Assembly (NCBI GenBank): GCA_963513935.1
Contig: OY740776.1
Span: forward strand, 11,686,724-11,750,723
Length of the DNA stretch: 64,000 bases
Direction: 5' to 3'
Source: Aphrophora alni
Lineage: Eukaryota > Arthropoda > Insecta > Hemiptera > Aphrophoridae
Positions 34,183 to 45,159 of the stretch are shown in pieces; position 1 is the stretch's first letter, and every line of letters starts with the position of its first letter. A program made the translations under genes and the position numbers. The notes under the pieces were generated by a model. It worked only from the letters and a program-made list of their open reading frames with translations. It did no database searches and was not told the origin of the DNA.

Positions 34183-34554
34183 ACTTTATCCGAACCACTA
34201 ACTTTAAAAATATTTTTGTAATCCCTTAACAAGTATTCTAAAGATATTCAGGATAAACATTCTAGATAATATCACACCGGCATGTAAACTGCCTATACAT
34301 TTTTTAAGATTATTGTTTTTATTTATTAGCTCGTTCTCTTCACATGGCCGTGTTAATATGATGAGTAAACATATATTGAAGTGTTGAATGCCACAACATA
34401 CTTGATACAAAAATTTAAATAGCTTGGTTTGCTTGTGCCATAAACAAGTCATCATCGTAATTATAATCGAGCTGTATTGATGTCTGTCAAAATTCATGTT
34501 TTTTTACCAATTGTTCCTGACTTGAAGAAATTGCTTATTATACTATTATTAAAA
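34183..34554. other. No recognisable feature
   Basis: AT-rich DNA with short frames lacking any domain. Confidence 0.35.
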
Positions 34555-35165
34555 GCCGACGGTGGCGCCCGTTACACACTTACATGGGATAGGGTAACCT
34601 ACCAGACGTATAGTCTTTTTTAACCTGATTCCTAATTCACTCCCAATTTTGTTGAGGGAGGGGATGGGGGCGTGTCTCAGTGGAGCAAATACAAAGCAAA
34701 CTTTCTCCTTGAGTACAAGCCAACGTTGCCACATTTCCGGAACGTTACCACATTCCGTCATTTATGCGTCTGGACAGTCGCACAAACTGACAACACTGTC
34801 CCCCTCTACTCATCTTTTCACCACCCATCCCGATTCGGAAGCAAGTTTAAACAAACTTTAGCTGGAAGCTAATATAGCATGCCAGATAGCTTTCCCCCCA
34901 GTTTCCTTGGGCCGACACAATGGGTTGCAGTGTACGACCCGACTTCTAGAAGGCTCCCTCCTCCTAGCCTAGAGCTCATGTTAGCAAGGTTCCCCAAGCA
35001 ACGTGTCATAAGTAGCCGTCAGGTCGCTCAGGCGATACCTTACCTCACATCATATACCGAGGGCTGCGCCCGTTGCCCACCTACATGGGATAGGGTAACC
35101 TACCAGACGTAGCTGGAAGCTGGTATGGCATCCCAGATAGCTTTCCCCGCTTTTAGGGATAAACA
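34555..35165 (+). repeat. Repeat L, two tandem units, the first split by an insertion
   Basis: Both units carry TACATGGGATAGGGTAACCT and ACCAGACGTA, then AGCTGGAAGCT, then CCAGATAGCTTTCCCC. In the second unit (35075-35160) these blocks are contiguous. In the first they are separated by 250 bp. A minus-strand relative lies at 52190-52560. The GC content and partly conserved frames suggest a degenerate end of a larger retroelement, but no protein family is recognised. Confidence 0.6.
34611..34860. mobile_element. 250-bp insertion in repeat L with TA at both edges
   Basis: It is defined by comparison with the intact second unit of repeat L. TA lies at 34609-34610 and 34859-34860. The ends (TAGTCTTTTTTAACCTGATTC and, inverted, TAAAGTTTGTTTAAACTTGC) form a weak imperfect inverted repeat. 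The core is GC-rich. It is probably a MITE with TA duplication. Confidence 0.55.
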
Positions 35166-36346
35166 ATGTGAAGTACAATGTTTAACCAGTGAGGAGTGAA
35201 AACACCCAAAATTAAGCTAATACCAAAATTTAAAAAAAATATATTATTAGTAATAATAAAATCCATTGTATAGTTTACCAGCCACCATTATCCATTAGGC
35301 TAATTTTAGTATTGGAAAATTTCTAAAAAATTATGTTTTTTTTTTTTTTACAACTCGGTTATCCTTTAATTTATTGAAAAATTTCAAAACTTTAGTAAAT
35401 TTCAAATTAGTTGTAATTATAAAAAAATAAAACTTTTTAGTCTATTGTAATTTGTTTTTAAAGTTAATAAGCTTTTGATATATTCCACATTAACAATTTT
35501 AAACGGGCGCCATTTTGAAAATATAAAAATAAAGACCTAGTGTTTCGTACATTGATAAAATGTCACATAAAAATGTGTAGGCTATACCAAATTTGGACTT
35601 TATTTCCAAAATTATGTTTTTTTTCTTGTAAAAAACACAAAATGTCGGACAGACGGAAAAATACGCGTTTTAGGAGATATGTTTTCCATTTTAAAACTAA
35701 CCTAAAGTTTTAGAACGTATATTTGGAAACACACTGTATATTTCATTAAAACCGGTTCACGGATTTCAGCTGTAGAGCACTCCACTTATGAGACAGATGC
35801 CTGAAATAGAAACGGATATTCCAAACGGAAAAATTTTTTTTGAGCTATCGCAGACCTTTCTCTATTAAACATACTGTATACACAATGTTCAAAAAAATGT
35901 CGTACCAAACCTTAAGTGGTGGTTATACGAATCAAAGTAAAGAAAAACGTCCCTATAAACATATGTCCGGTAACGCTTCGTTTTTCATCTGTCGGCCATT
36001 TTTTTTTTTTTTTAGAAAAATATTTTTAGCTTTAGAAATTATTAAGATTTCGTGTTGAAGTTTCGTATTCACATTTTTTAAATTTTATAAAGTTTAATGT
36101 GTTGCCTTGGACTGTTTATTATAGGACAACCTCTAAGGTAATTAACTATATTACATTTTTTATGCAACGCTTTACCGGTACAGAAATAAACAAAACTTTA
36201 TCTTTTAAATTTTCAAAATGGCTGACGTTTACATTTTTTTGTAAATTTTACGGTTTCATAGATAGTCAACATTAAAAATTCCAAACAGTCACCATTTCGT
36301 CAATTTATAAGATAAAGTTTCTAATAGTGTCAGTGTCAAAAGTGAA
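35166..36346. other. AT-rich stretch with scattered GGCGCC/ATGGC blocks
   Basis: Blocks such as AAACGGGCGCCATTTTGAAA (35501-35520) and AATGTCGGACAGACGGA (35641-35657) belong to a dispersed family also seen at about 41550-41665 and 44100-44265. No gene. Confidence 0.4.
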
Positions 36347-36415
36347 CAAGAGTTGGTCAAGAAAGACCAGATAGGAAAGAGAGGGATTTAACACAATACT
36401 ACATGAAGAATGGTG
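36347..36415 (-). repeat. Repeat A copy 7 (fragment)
   Basis: AACAAGAGTTGGTCAAGAAAG and ACCAGATAGGAAAGAGAGG are the inverted central blocks of repeat A. Confidence 0.6.
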
Positions 36416-36535
36416 CAGAACAGCACAAAAATGCCATTTGAAAATCTAAAGCGAGTTCTAGGAACTATGGTGGGATACATTTCATGGTCTCAATCATAAA
36501 TTGAGCTCGACTTGTGAGTTGTTTCTCACTTATAC

Positions 36536-36993
36536 CAATGACTACATAAATACTATAAAACACGACATGGCCATGTTAAATATTCTACGCTTATTCTTGA
36601 GTTGACCAATACCCGCTAGGTGGCGTTGATGTGACCAATCTGAAGTTGATGTGACTGACGCTAGGTGGCTCTACGGTCAAACAATGTTTCAGGCGGGTAA
36701 GAGAAAACGCACTGATGCCAAATATGGGACCAGAGATGCGAGGGAAGGTCGAGAATCGCTTATCTCAGCGCACGAACTGACAACACTGACTATGCTGACG
36801 GAAGTAAGTGAGAAGGTTTGTGAGAGAGAGGTCAACAGTTGTACAGTCTCAACCAAGTGGGATGCGTACAGTCAAGCACCTGCTACTAGCGCTTTCTGAT
36901 AGCTGTGTGTCAAACTTGTGACGAACAGCACCCGTAAAGCGTAGACTATTTCCCTATCCTATGTCGTGTCTTATGGTATTTATGTAGTCATTG
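36536..36993 (+). mobile_element. MITE D copy 2 (458 bp, 7-bp TSD CTTATAC)
   Basis: Ends CAATGACTACATAAATAC... and its inverse. Perfect CTTATAC duplications lie at 36529-36535 and 36994-37000. An 82-codon frame (36651-36899) beginning MTDARWLYGQTM is open. It lacks transposase motifs, and its conservation to copy 1 is at the DNA level. Confidence 0.9.
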
Positions 36994-36997
36994 CTTA

Positions 36998-37118
36998 TAC
37001 TTTTAATAAATCACGTTTCGATGACACTGTCGCCATCTTCAGTTAGCTGTAATAGTTTAATTATTGCACCTCACTGAAGATGACAATATTGTCGGTGAAA
37101 CGCGTTTGATTTAATGAA
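36998..37118. repeat. Inverted repeat with CTGAAGATG...GAAACGCG arms
   Basis: The left arm AAATCACGTTTCGATGACAC ... GCCATCTTCAGT is mirrored by CACTGAAGATGACAATATTG ... GTGAAACGCGTTTGATTTA. It directly abuts the right target duplication of MITE D copy 2. Confidence 0.65.
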
Positions 37119-37328
37119 ACGTGTTGGGTGGAATTGTAAAAAAAAAAACAGTTAGCTTAGTTGTATTTCCAATTGGCAAAAATCGTGCAAGTAAACCACG
37201 TGTTTACGGAGGTTTTTCTTTAGTCCTTGACATTTTAAAATACCGAAATCGTGTAATCAACCATCACAATACGATGTCAGTTTTAAGTCGCTCTGAATAT
37301 ATTGAGATAATTTCTATTCAGCATGAGC

Positions 37329-37593
37329 TATAAATGCACAGGTTTCATCTGAGCTGTGAGCTGCGCGTGGAGGAGAGGTAAAGTTTGTAGTTCGAGGCCG
37401 CGCGGGGACAGAGGCATTGTAGGGGAAACAGTCGGCGCCGACTACTGTCCACGATCCAGCGGTCTTGCAGACATCGTTGTTAGTACCAACACCCGACACT
37501 GACTGAGGCGGCCGCATCCCCCACCACCTCACTGACGCCTAGACCCACTGCGCACCCAAACTCCACAGCTCAGTTGAAACCTGTCCATTTATA
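37329..37593. mobile_element. GC-rich TIR element (265 bp)
   Basis: Terminal inverted repeats: left TATAAATGCACAGGTTTCAT and, inverted, right TATAAATGGACAGGTTTCAA, continuing through TGAGCTGTG. The interior is strongly GC-rich (GAGGCCGCGCGGGGACAG, GCGGCCGCATCCCCCACC), unlike anything around it. TA or ATA may be the duplication. No transposase is present. Confidence 0.65.
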
Positions 37594-38580
37594 CATGAAT
37601 GGATGTCAAAAACTGGTCAACATCATTGCAGTGAAATTCACACCAATAGAGAATGTTCTATATATAATACGTAAGGCCTACCGTAGTACAGTATAGAAGG
37701 TTAAAATTAAATTTTGTATTTTTCCATATTTTAGAAATCCTTATGGAGTAGTTTTCATTTTTTTCATAAGGCGCCATAAGGAAAAAAAACACATAATTAC
37801 GTTTTTCTCAAAATCGTCTTGAACGATTTTGATTAAATTTCGCACAAATGTGAAATGTTGGCTCTAAAGACTCAATTAAATCATATTGGTCGTCAGACTT
37901 CAAAAAATGAAGGTTCTTTAGTTATCGGTAAAAAATTTATAAAATCCGCCACGAAGCTATACAATATGTAATTGCCTCTACCGATTTCTTTCAAATTTAA
38001 TGTGAACATGATGATTAATGAACCAAATCCGTGCGCAAAATCGAAAATAAAGTAATATCACCTTTCAGTTATAATTAAAATAGAAATGATAATAAAAAAA
38101 GAACCTTTACCGCCGTTGTTAAGAGCACGATTTTCATTAAAGACGAATAAATTTGAGGTGGCACTGGAAGTTAGGTACTTTTTTTTCTTTTTTTTTCAGA
38201 TGGCGTGACATTTTTGGTGATGATTAGATTGTGTTTAGTTTTTGGAATGGGGGAGTGAGAAAGTTAGTGCAAAGTTTTTTTGCTGTTTTCACTCCTTAAG
38301 CGATTTTTGGAAGAAAAAAAATTCAAATGGGAAATCCGCCACATCACACTCAAAATTTGTAGGTAAATCTACATGTTCATTGAATTAGGCTAATGTGAAT
38401 TCGTAAAAATTCCAATCCCAAGACAGATATCAATATCCTAGTTTCTTACATCGAAACATCTAAATTTTCAATCAACAGAATTTCTTTTTTAATTTGAAAA
38501 TATTTCTAAACCTAACATCCAAACTTCTTCAGAAATAACTTGATCCCTTTGAGAGCTGCATAGTTGTGCGAGAGTCGTAG
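37594..38580. other. AT-rich stretch with a repeat J piece
   Basis: It includes 38195-38290 (GTGATGATTAGATTGTGTTT, GGGAGTGAGAAAGTTAGTGC), a repeat J relative. Nothing else is recognised. Confidence 0.4.
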
Positions 38581-38689
38581 AGGGGAGGGGTGTTAGGTGA
38601 GACAGACCAGGTACTGACTCTCTTTGTTGTCCCCCCCCCCCGCTATACCGCCAGTTCCAGTTGATCATGAACCACGCTATGAAATGGTT

Positions 38690-38866
38690 CGGTTGTTATT
38701 GTTTTGTTAGTTTAAAAACCGTTGAGTCTTGCCTTGCGCCGGCGCACAATCATTGGATTAAGTTGTCAATAGTGAAGTGAGGTTATGGTGTACGTGTTTT
38801 GGTGTTTTTGGTGAATCAGTGTGTTTCTATTGTGTTAACTAAGTTTTGTTTTGGATATACTACAAG
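38690..38866 (+). other. Candidate non-coding first exon (speculative)
   Basis: This single-copy segment follows a poly-C tract (38629-38641) and a GC-richer patch (CCTTGCGCCGGCGCACAATC). It then runs GTGAAGTGAGGTTATGG, TGAATCAGTGTGTTTC and TTGGATATACTACAAG, meeting a good donor, AAG|GTAAAG, at 38867. The composition resembles insect 5' UTR exons followed by a long intron. No open frame, downstream acceptor or core promoter is certain. Confidence 0.25.
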
Positions 38867-39630
38867 GTAAAGAATATAGAACTTATTTTGTAGGTTAGAT
38901 TTTTAGTGGATGTTTAGAATTCATTGAGTGTTTCGCATTTTACTTCAAACATCCTTGCGTTGTCCATCGCTTATTGAAAAGCAATGATTGTAGTAAGCAC
39001 CGGCTAATTTTGTTTAACCGAATTGTATTTGTGAATTGTTTGGGACAAACGTAATTGTAGGCCTATTAATGTTTTCTTATAGTGATCGATTTCAACCTTG
39101 TTTATTGTTTTTGATTCAATGATAGGCGGTTAGGGTATGGAATAGAACTCCATATTTTTTGTAGATTCTGTGGTAGAAGTGTAGCCTAAACAATGACCAA
39201 GAGGTTTTTGAACTTAACAAGAACAAATTGATTGTTTTTATAAAGATTGGTTTGATTTTTTAAGGAAAAATCAAGGCCTAAACCTACTTTAGAAGACGTG
39301 GTGTAACTTGAATTATCTTTGTTTTCTAGTGACTGTTAAATCTTTCTTAATTGTCGTTTTAACCTAAGTTTAGGTTATATTGATACGTTGTAGGAGGTTA
39401 TTAGAACACGTTATTTCTCGACTATGTAGGCTACTATCATACATAGGCTGTCAATTGTAGTTTAGTTCTTCCAACTTGTTTAACAAAATGTTAACGTTTA
39501 TATTGATTGCTTTATGTTTGTAAATTAAGCATACAATCTATTGCAGCTAAACTTTTGTTCTACTAAAAAAAAAAAAGGTTTAAAAGAATCACTGTATTGA
39601 AAAAAAAAGTCTAGCAAAAAGTTGAATCAT
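38867..39630. other. Single-copy AT-rich stretch
   Basis: No repeat of this window is found here. If 38690-38866 is an exon, this would be the start of its intron. Confidence 0.3.
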
Positions 39631-39634
39631 TATA

Positions 39635-39945
39635 GTTCTGTCTGTCTATATATTAAAATTTGGATGAGTATATATCGTCATTTTGTAAATAAATTATAGA
39701 ATTTGAAACATACACAGACAGACAGAACAACACTGACATTTCGGTTTATTATTTTTTCTTTTCATTTTTCGGCCAAATTACATGCTTGTAAACTAAAATT
39801 GGGTCCCCTTAGATAACTTTTCACCTTTAAACCCCAAATTTGGGTTGTGTTATGGTCTGTATATGTTTTAAAATCTATAATCTATTTTAAAAAATGGCAA
39901 TATATACTCGTCCAAATTATAATATACAGACAGACATAAATTAGA
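39635..39945. repeat. Nested inverted repeat with GTCTGTCTATATATTA arms
   Basis: The left arm GTTCTGTCTGTCTATATATT, then TTTGGATGAGTATATAT, is mirrored at about 39896-39945 (ATATATACTCGTCCAAATTA ... CAGACAGACAT). A shorter inverted copy ACAGACAGACAGAAC at 39715-39729 also pairs with the left arm. A MITE-like fold-back. Confidence 0.6.
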
Positions 39946-40289
39946 GTGATGTTTTTCAGGCTCTGGTGATTCAGTTTTAACCTATAATTTGGGATACTTT
40001 ATACGAACGAAGCCATGGTCAATGAAACACAATTCTGTGGTAAACGTTTAGAATAACAGTGCCTACAAAATAACTTTTTCTTTTAATCTAAATTTATCAG
40101 ACGATGATCAGATTTTAAGAGGGCATAATTTACTATCCCGATAAGTAATAAAGTCTCCTATTTAGACATAATATCCATTTCTTTCTAAATATTTTGTATT
40201 TAAGTTGATACTTCCTATACCAAAGCTATAGGTGTAGTAGTTTATATAGGCACAAGCATAATTACATTTTTCTTTCTATTGTATAGTAT
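39946..40289. other. No recognisable feature
   Basis: AT-rich, no repeat match within the window. Confidence 0.3.
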
Positions 40290-40635
40290 TTTCACCTGAG
40301 GCGGTCACTTATTTATGACTGAAGGCGTGGCATTCCCGAGGTAACTAGCTGGGTCTACAGTTTACTTCATGTAACGTAAAATCGTGTTGGAAATCACTCT
40401 ATTTCAACTCACCTATGGGGGGGGGGTCTTTCATTTTAAAGTTTTTCTTTCGGACCCAAAAAATCGCTTTATGTAGCATGTAGTCATGAGTTAGATCCTT
40501 TTGAAGCCTCTTTTGACCAACTCTTGTTCTATTCCGACCCTGACGCTTTTGGAGTACTATATTCGAAGGCTAGATATCGCCATTTAATTTAAGAGGATGA
40601 TGACGTCGAGGTTTTTCAAATTGGGGGACATTGTC
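40290..40635 (+). repeat. Repeat A copy 8
   Basis: CATTCCCGAGGTAACTAGC, TGGGTCTACAG, CTCTTTTGACCAACTCTTG and CCGACCCTGACGCTTTTGG are present. About 60 bp of extra sequence, including a G run (40417-40427), separate the two halves. Confidence 0.65.
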
Positions 40636-42515
40636 AGTCACAGTTTGACCTTAGTCATCTGTAAGCACGACATCGGGGATTGAATTTTCAGAGAATATTG
40701 GGGTATCTTGAACAAAGGGCGAAGAGCAATGGATGTGTTCTGAATAAACAAAGAAGTAAATTGTTCATTGGACTTTGCTTTCTACAGATGGTATTATAAA
40801 ACACAATCCTCTCAATTCCTATGGAAGGATCAATGTGCAATGTGTTACAACTAATGACCTAACCTAAACTAACCAGTCCCATTTATATGTGAAGCATACA
40901 GTTTTATGAAGAACTAAGCGGATCTTGTGTTTTATCATTTGTTTTATTTTATTGTGATTTAATGATAAAAAGTATTTTGGTCATCATCACTTTAAAAATA
41001 AAATAAGAAACCGAGCGTCATCAAAATGTCAAATGTCATCTGAGCCATGAGTACATGAAAAACGGTATCCAGCTGGGACCCTCGGTATTTGGAAGCTTAA
41101 GGGGTGTTTGATTAAAATCAAGGACTATGTTCATTTTTTGTTTTTTGTCAATTATTCCTGAACCATAATATTTTTTTTACTTGCGATTTTGCTCTAGGGT
41201 TAGGGTTATTAACCATCACCACTCACTAAAATTTGAATGAAATCGGTGCAGGCGATTTTGAGGTATTACGTATTTTATAACAATCGCATATCTGATTTTT
41301 AGTTGTTTTTTTTTTTTTTTTTACCGAAAATTAAAGAACGGGTATTAATAGAAATTATTTTGAAAAAAGCGTAATTTTGGGTTTGTTTTTTTACAGTAGG
41401 GCCAACCTGCAGTTATCGAGAAAAAAATAAGATTTGATTATAAACATTTTGTATGTTACGTTTTACAAGTGTACCAAACAAAATAACGGCCGTTTACATT
41501 TTTTAGTTAACGGTTTTGGAGATATTGGATGTTAAAAGTTTTAAACGGCAGCCATTTTGAAAATATACAAAATGCTTACTATTTATACCACAATCGAACT
41601 CGATATCTGGAATTACATTGCTTGTTTTGTATATGAATAAAATGGCGGATAGACGGATAATTCGTCGGCATTCGACTATTTCTGATTTGAAAATTTTTAA
41701 ATTCATTTTCATGTATATAGCGTGTTATATAAGTCCCGGGAGTGTTTAAAATTTTTTTTAACCATTACAGATAGAGCTACAAAGCTTTACACATTGTTAA
41801 TGGACAACAAAACCTTTCCAGGGGACGGACAACAAGGAGTAAGTAGGAAACTTAAATGAGAGCATAGGTCGAGTTGTACATCGAATTAAAGGTTTTTATG
41901 AGTTTTTGTTCGTTTTGACGTATATAACCCGAAAATGTTCGTCTTTTTCATGACACCCTGTATGTAGAAGAACCGCCAATACTCTATAAAACTATGTGTG
42001 TTTTTCCTAATTTAAAACTGCACGGCGAAACGAAATTTTATTAAATTTCTGGTAACGTTTATTTTAAGTCTGTTTATTATGTCTGTTAGTTTAATTTTTT
42101 AGAATGTTGCCATTTGAGGATTGATTTTTGTGCAGCTTAATGGATTTCGTTTCTGTGTAATCAATTGATATAGCTGTTTTTTCTTCTTCTAAATCTTACT
42201 AATATTTTACGTAAAATTTTTGTCGTTTATGTAATTATTCAATACGGTTTTACCAATGACAAAATATATTTCAACATTCTTTCTTTTCTATTCTACTTTT
42301 CTTTTATTCTTATTTCTCCCTTATGTTTTAACAACGACTTGTTTGGAGTCGTTTTCAATTAAATTTATAAACATTTACATTCAGTAGGTATTACTTAACA
42401 ATTAAGAAGACTTAAGAAAGTTGTTTTTATTAAAAAGAGTTTGATGTGTGAGTCACTAATTAGGCAGCTTGTTTGGGGCTGGACGTTTGTGAGTGTGCGT
42501 GAGTGAGAGAGGGTT
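40636..42515. other. AT-rich stretch with dispersed blocks
   Basis: 41140-41275 repeats the block at 12535-12660. 41440-41665 carries GTATGTTACGTTTTACAAG and AAATGGCGGATAGACGG, shared with 15170 and 56700-56830. A CATGACACCCTGTATG string at 41949-41964 resembles a solitary mariner-type end. No gene. Confidence 0.4.
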
Positions 42516-42529
42516 TTGCCAGGTAACAG

Positions 42530-42985
42530 GCGTCTTAGTTCGGCGGCACGTCTACCCGGCACCAAATCTGACCACCGCTATAAGGTTAATCAGGCGTTAC
42601 TAATTTCACAACTTAACCCGGCACCGAGGCAGTTTAAAGGTAGGCGAGCAAAGTTCCCCCTCCACAACACCAAACATACACACCTCATTCTCTTCTTTCC
42701 CACCCTCGAACCATAGGCATTTCATCCCCTGGTGCCGGGTAGACGTGCCGCCTCCCCCTCAACAACACTAAACATACACCCCTCATTCTAACCTAACGCA
42801 ACCTATGACACCTTACGGAAAGGGGAGGTGATTAAGAGAAGGAAAAAAGAAAGGAGAGGTTGAGGGGGGTAGTGTAGGTGGAATGGGTAAGAAAGGTGGC
42901 TGGTCCCGGGTAGACATACTGTAATGGCGGCCGGTGAAGGGATCAGTGCCGGGTCGACGTGTTTTTTTTATAACATATAATGGTT
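42530..42985. repeat. Cluster of GGTGCCGGGTAGACGTGCC palindromic motifs
   Basis: CGGCGGCACGTCTACCCGGC at 42540-42560 is inverted at 42731-42751 (GGTGCCGGGTAGACGTGCCG). Related pieces are AACCCGGCACC (42615), CCCGGGTAGACATAC (42905), GTGCCGGGTCGACGTG (42946) and GGTGCCGGGTTAAAG (42986). A parallel direct repeat, CAACACCAAACATACACACC / CAACACTAAACATACACCCC, flanks the centre. Confidence 0.7.
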
Positions 42986-43107
42986 GGTGCCGGGTTAAAG
43001 AACTCCCCTTATTTCGTTTTACTGTAAGCCTCCCGGTGATCATCGCTTTATAACAAAATAGATGATGACAGAGTATAAAATAAAGTCTCCTGTAATACTT
43101 TAATAGT

Positions 43108-43232
43108 TTCGGGGTCGGAAAAGAACAAGAGTTGGTCAAAAGAAACCCAATAGGACAGAGAGAGATCTAACCAAAGACTACATAAAGAAACCAGCTAATC
43201 TCCCTCCGGTTCCCCATATGTACTCACTTACA
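43108..43232 (-). repeat. Repeat A copy 9
   Basis: GGGGTCGGAAAAGAACAAG, AGTTGGTCAAAAGAAACCC and GATCTAACC...GACTACATAAAG are inverted repeat A blocks. Confidence 0.6.
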
Positions 43233-43442
43233 AGGTTCAATAGAGTTCTGTGTAACAAATTAGAAACATAAAGTTATGATTGCAAATTGAAACTGTGGTT
43301 GTAGAAAAGAGAAAACAATAATGCAGAGTAAGTGAACCTTAGAAGGTTGCTGTTGACCCGAAGCGTGAAATCAACAATTTATCAACAAATTCAAGCGTAA
43401 GAAAAAGTCACGCCGCACGCCTTACCAGCCGAGTGCAATATT

Positions 43443-43444
<2 letters not shown>

Positions 43445-43521
<77 letters not shown>

Positions 43522-43570
43522 AGAGAGAGAGAGAGAGGGAGAGAGAGAGGGGGAGAGAGAGAGAGAGAGG
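43445..43570. repeat. (GA)n microsatellite, ~126 bp
   Basis: A GA array with a G-run interruption at about 43513-43521 and several AGGG variants. Any open frame through it encodes only low-complexity Arg/Glu. Confidence 0.95.
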
Positions 43571-43704
43571 AATTATTTTGCGAAATTTCGCAGTCTCATA
43601 TCTTAAACACCTAAAACTTAATTTCCGAAGTTGTCAGTAATAAATAAAACAAACCATGGATAACTTTTATGAAATCAAAATAAAACAATTTAGTATTTAA
43701 ATAG

Positions 43705-43955
43705 ACCCTCAGGCTCACTCGGGCCTTGCAATCCCAAAAGATAGCTGGATCTACACCTTATTTCATATAGTCTTCGGTTACATCCCTCACTTTCATCTTT
43801 CCTCAGGTCTCTCTTGACCTTGACCAATTCTTGATCTCTTCCGATTCTGATCCCGTTAGAGTATTCAAAGACTAGGGGTATTTGTTTCGTTTTTTTCTTA
43901 TTTTTAAAGGCGATTATGACAGAGTTTCAACTTTAAACAAGGAAAAATAAAATGT
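43705..43955 (+). repeat. Repeat A copy 10
   Basis: GATAGCTGGATCTACACC, ATAGTCTTCGGTTACATCC, CTCTCTTGACC and CCGTTAGAGTATTCAAAGAC, ending in a GGCGATTATGACAGAG tail. An AT-rich T run precedes the tail, as in copies 8, 11 and 12. Confidence 0.7.
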
Positions 43956-44825
43956 TTATCTGGTGCCATAAACGCGTTCTCATCTTAATTCCCGTGTTAT
44001 TTAAATTCAGGTTTTAACGACGACGCTCAACGTTCATTTTTGTTTCTTAACTATTTCTGAACCGTAATAATATGTTTGTCAAAGTTTCTCATTGTATTAA
44101 TCGCGCCATTTTGAAAAATACAAAATAATATCGTGGTTTTTTTGCTACGTTGATAAAAGATCACAACAACAAAATACGTACACCAAATTTAGACAGATAA
44201 TTTATTTCCAAAACTATAATGTTTTCTGTACGAAATACAAAATGGTGGACAGACAGACAACTTGGCTTGTTTTGAAGAAATGAATCCTCGTTCTGTTTGC
44301 TCCAGGAACATTCCTCCCCCCCCCTTAAAATATCCAACAACAAGAGTATTTGTGATGATTCTTGCCAAACGTAGTAAGAATGACAAAATGAAAGGGATTA
44401 AGATAAAAGAAGATAGGAAAAAGTTCCGTTTTATTTTTGTTTTGAGTGATACGTGGTTTTGATCCGTTAATTTTCTTTAGAATTCGTTACATGTATTTTT
44501 CGTGTTTCTGTTGTGACCTTGTGAGAGAATTTAATACAAATACTTAATGTAGTGTTTATTATTCTTAAATCTATTGAAACCGTCTGCTCCTCCCAATGCG
44601 CATGGCAGCTGTCACCGATTTACAAATCGTCTAATTTGCCGGAGGTTGTATTGTGAGATAATGCCTGAAGCTAAATAAAACTCATCTCTCGCTCCGCTCA
44701 ACACCTGCTGCTGCCTGTTGTAATGTTCAAGGTAGGTTCCAACTAAAACTCGTTTGGAAGAGAGGGAAAAAGGAGCTGCAGTAGATTTAGTTGAGAAGAC
44801 ACTACGAACGTCTGGTCTTCAAGTA
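43956..44825. other. Mixed stretch; one GC-richer single-copy patch
   Basis: 44100-44265 has AATGGTGGACAGACAGAC, a dispersed block. 44585-44790 is single-copy and GC-richer (CTCGCTCCGCTCAACACCTG), with a donor-like CAAGGTAGGT at about 44729-44738. There is no protein support. Confidence 0.35.
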
Positions 44826-45159
44826 CATTAGCCTAGGATTGTGTCCGGTGTAAGGGGCGTGTTCTTCCTTCTACTTGCTTCCCTAGTCTGACTTGACGGT
44901 ACAACCCATTCCAAGTAAACTAGGTACACAAATTACTGCTTAGCTGCATTTAATTCCTAAAGTTACAACTTCGTGACAGACTTTTGTAAACGCGTTATTC
45001 TTATTTACACAGATAAAAGAAACGAAAGTAGGGTACGCGTTTACACAGAAGCAGTTGAGGTCTATATTTTTTTATTGGGGTTGTACCGCTGTAAGTAAAC
45101 GCATCAAACAAAGTGTGGTACCTCTCCACCCCAGACACATTCCTACCTTGAGGATACTG
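44826..45159 (+). mobile_element. Tc1/mariner-type MITE B copy 2 (334 bp)
   Basis: TA at 44824-44825 and 45160-45161. It begins CATTAGCCTAGGATTGTGTC and ends CCTACCTTGAGGATACTG. It is colinear with copy 1 but lacks about 25 bp. The 10 bases before the left TA (TCTTCAAG plus TA) match those before copy 1. Confidence 0.78.

Noticed and set aside
34879..35112. 77-codon Pro/Arg-rich frame as an independent gene
   Set aside because: It lies wholly in repeat L. At most it is a decayed transposon frame.
44262..44462. 66-codon frame with Lys/Arg-rich end
   Set aside because: Overlaps opposite-strand frames of similar length and a dispersed repeat block. No domain is seen.
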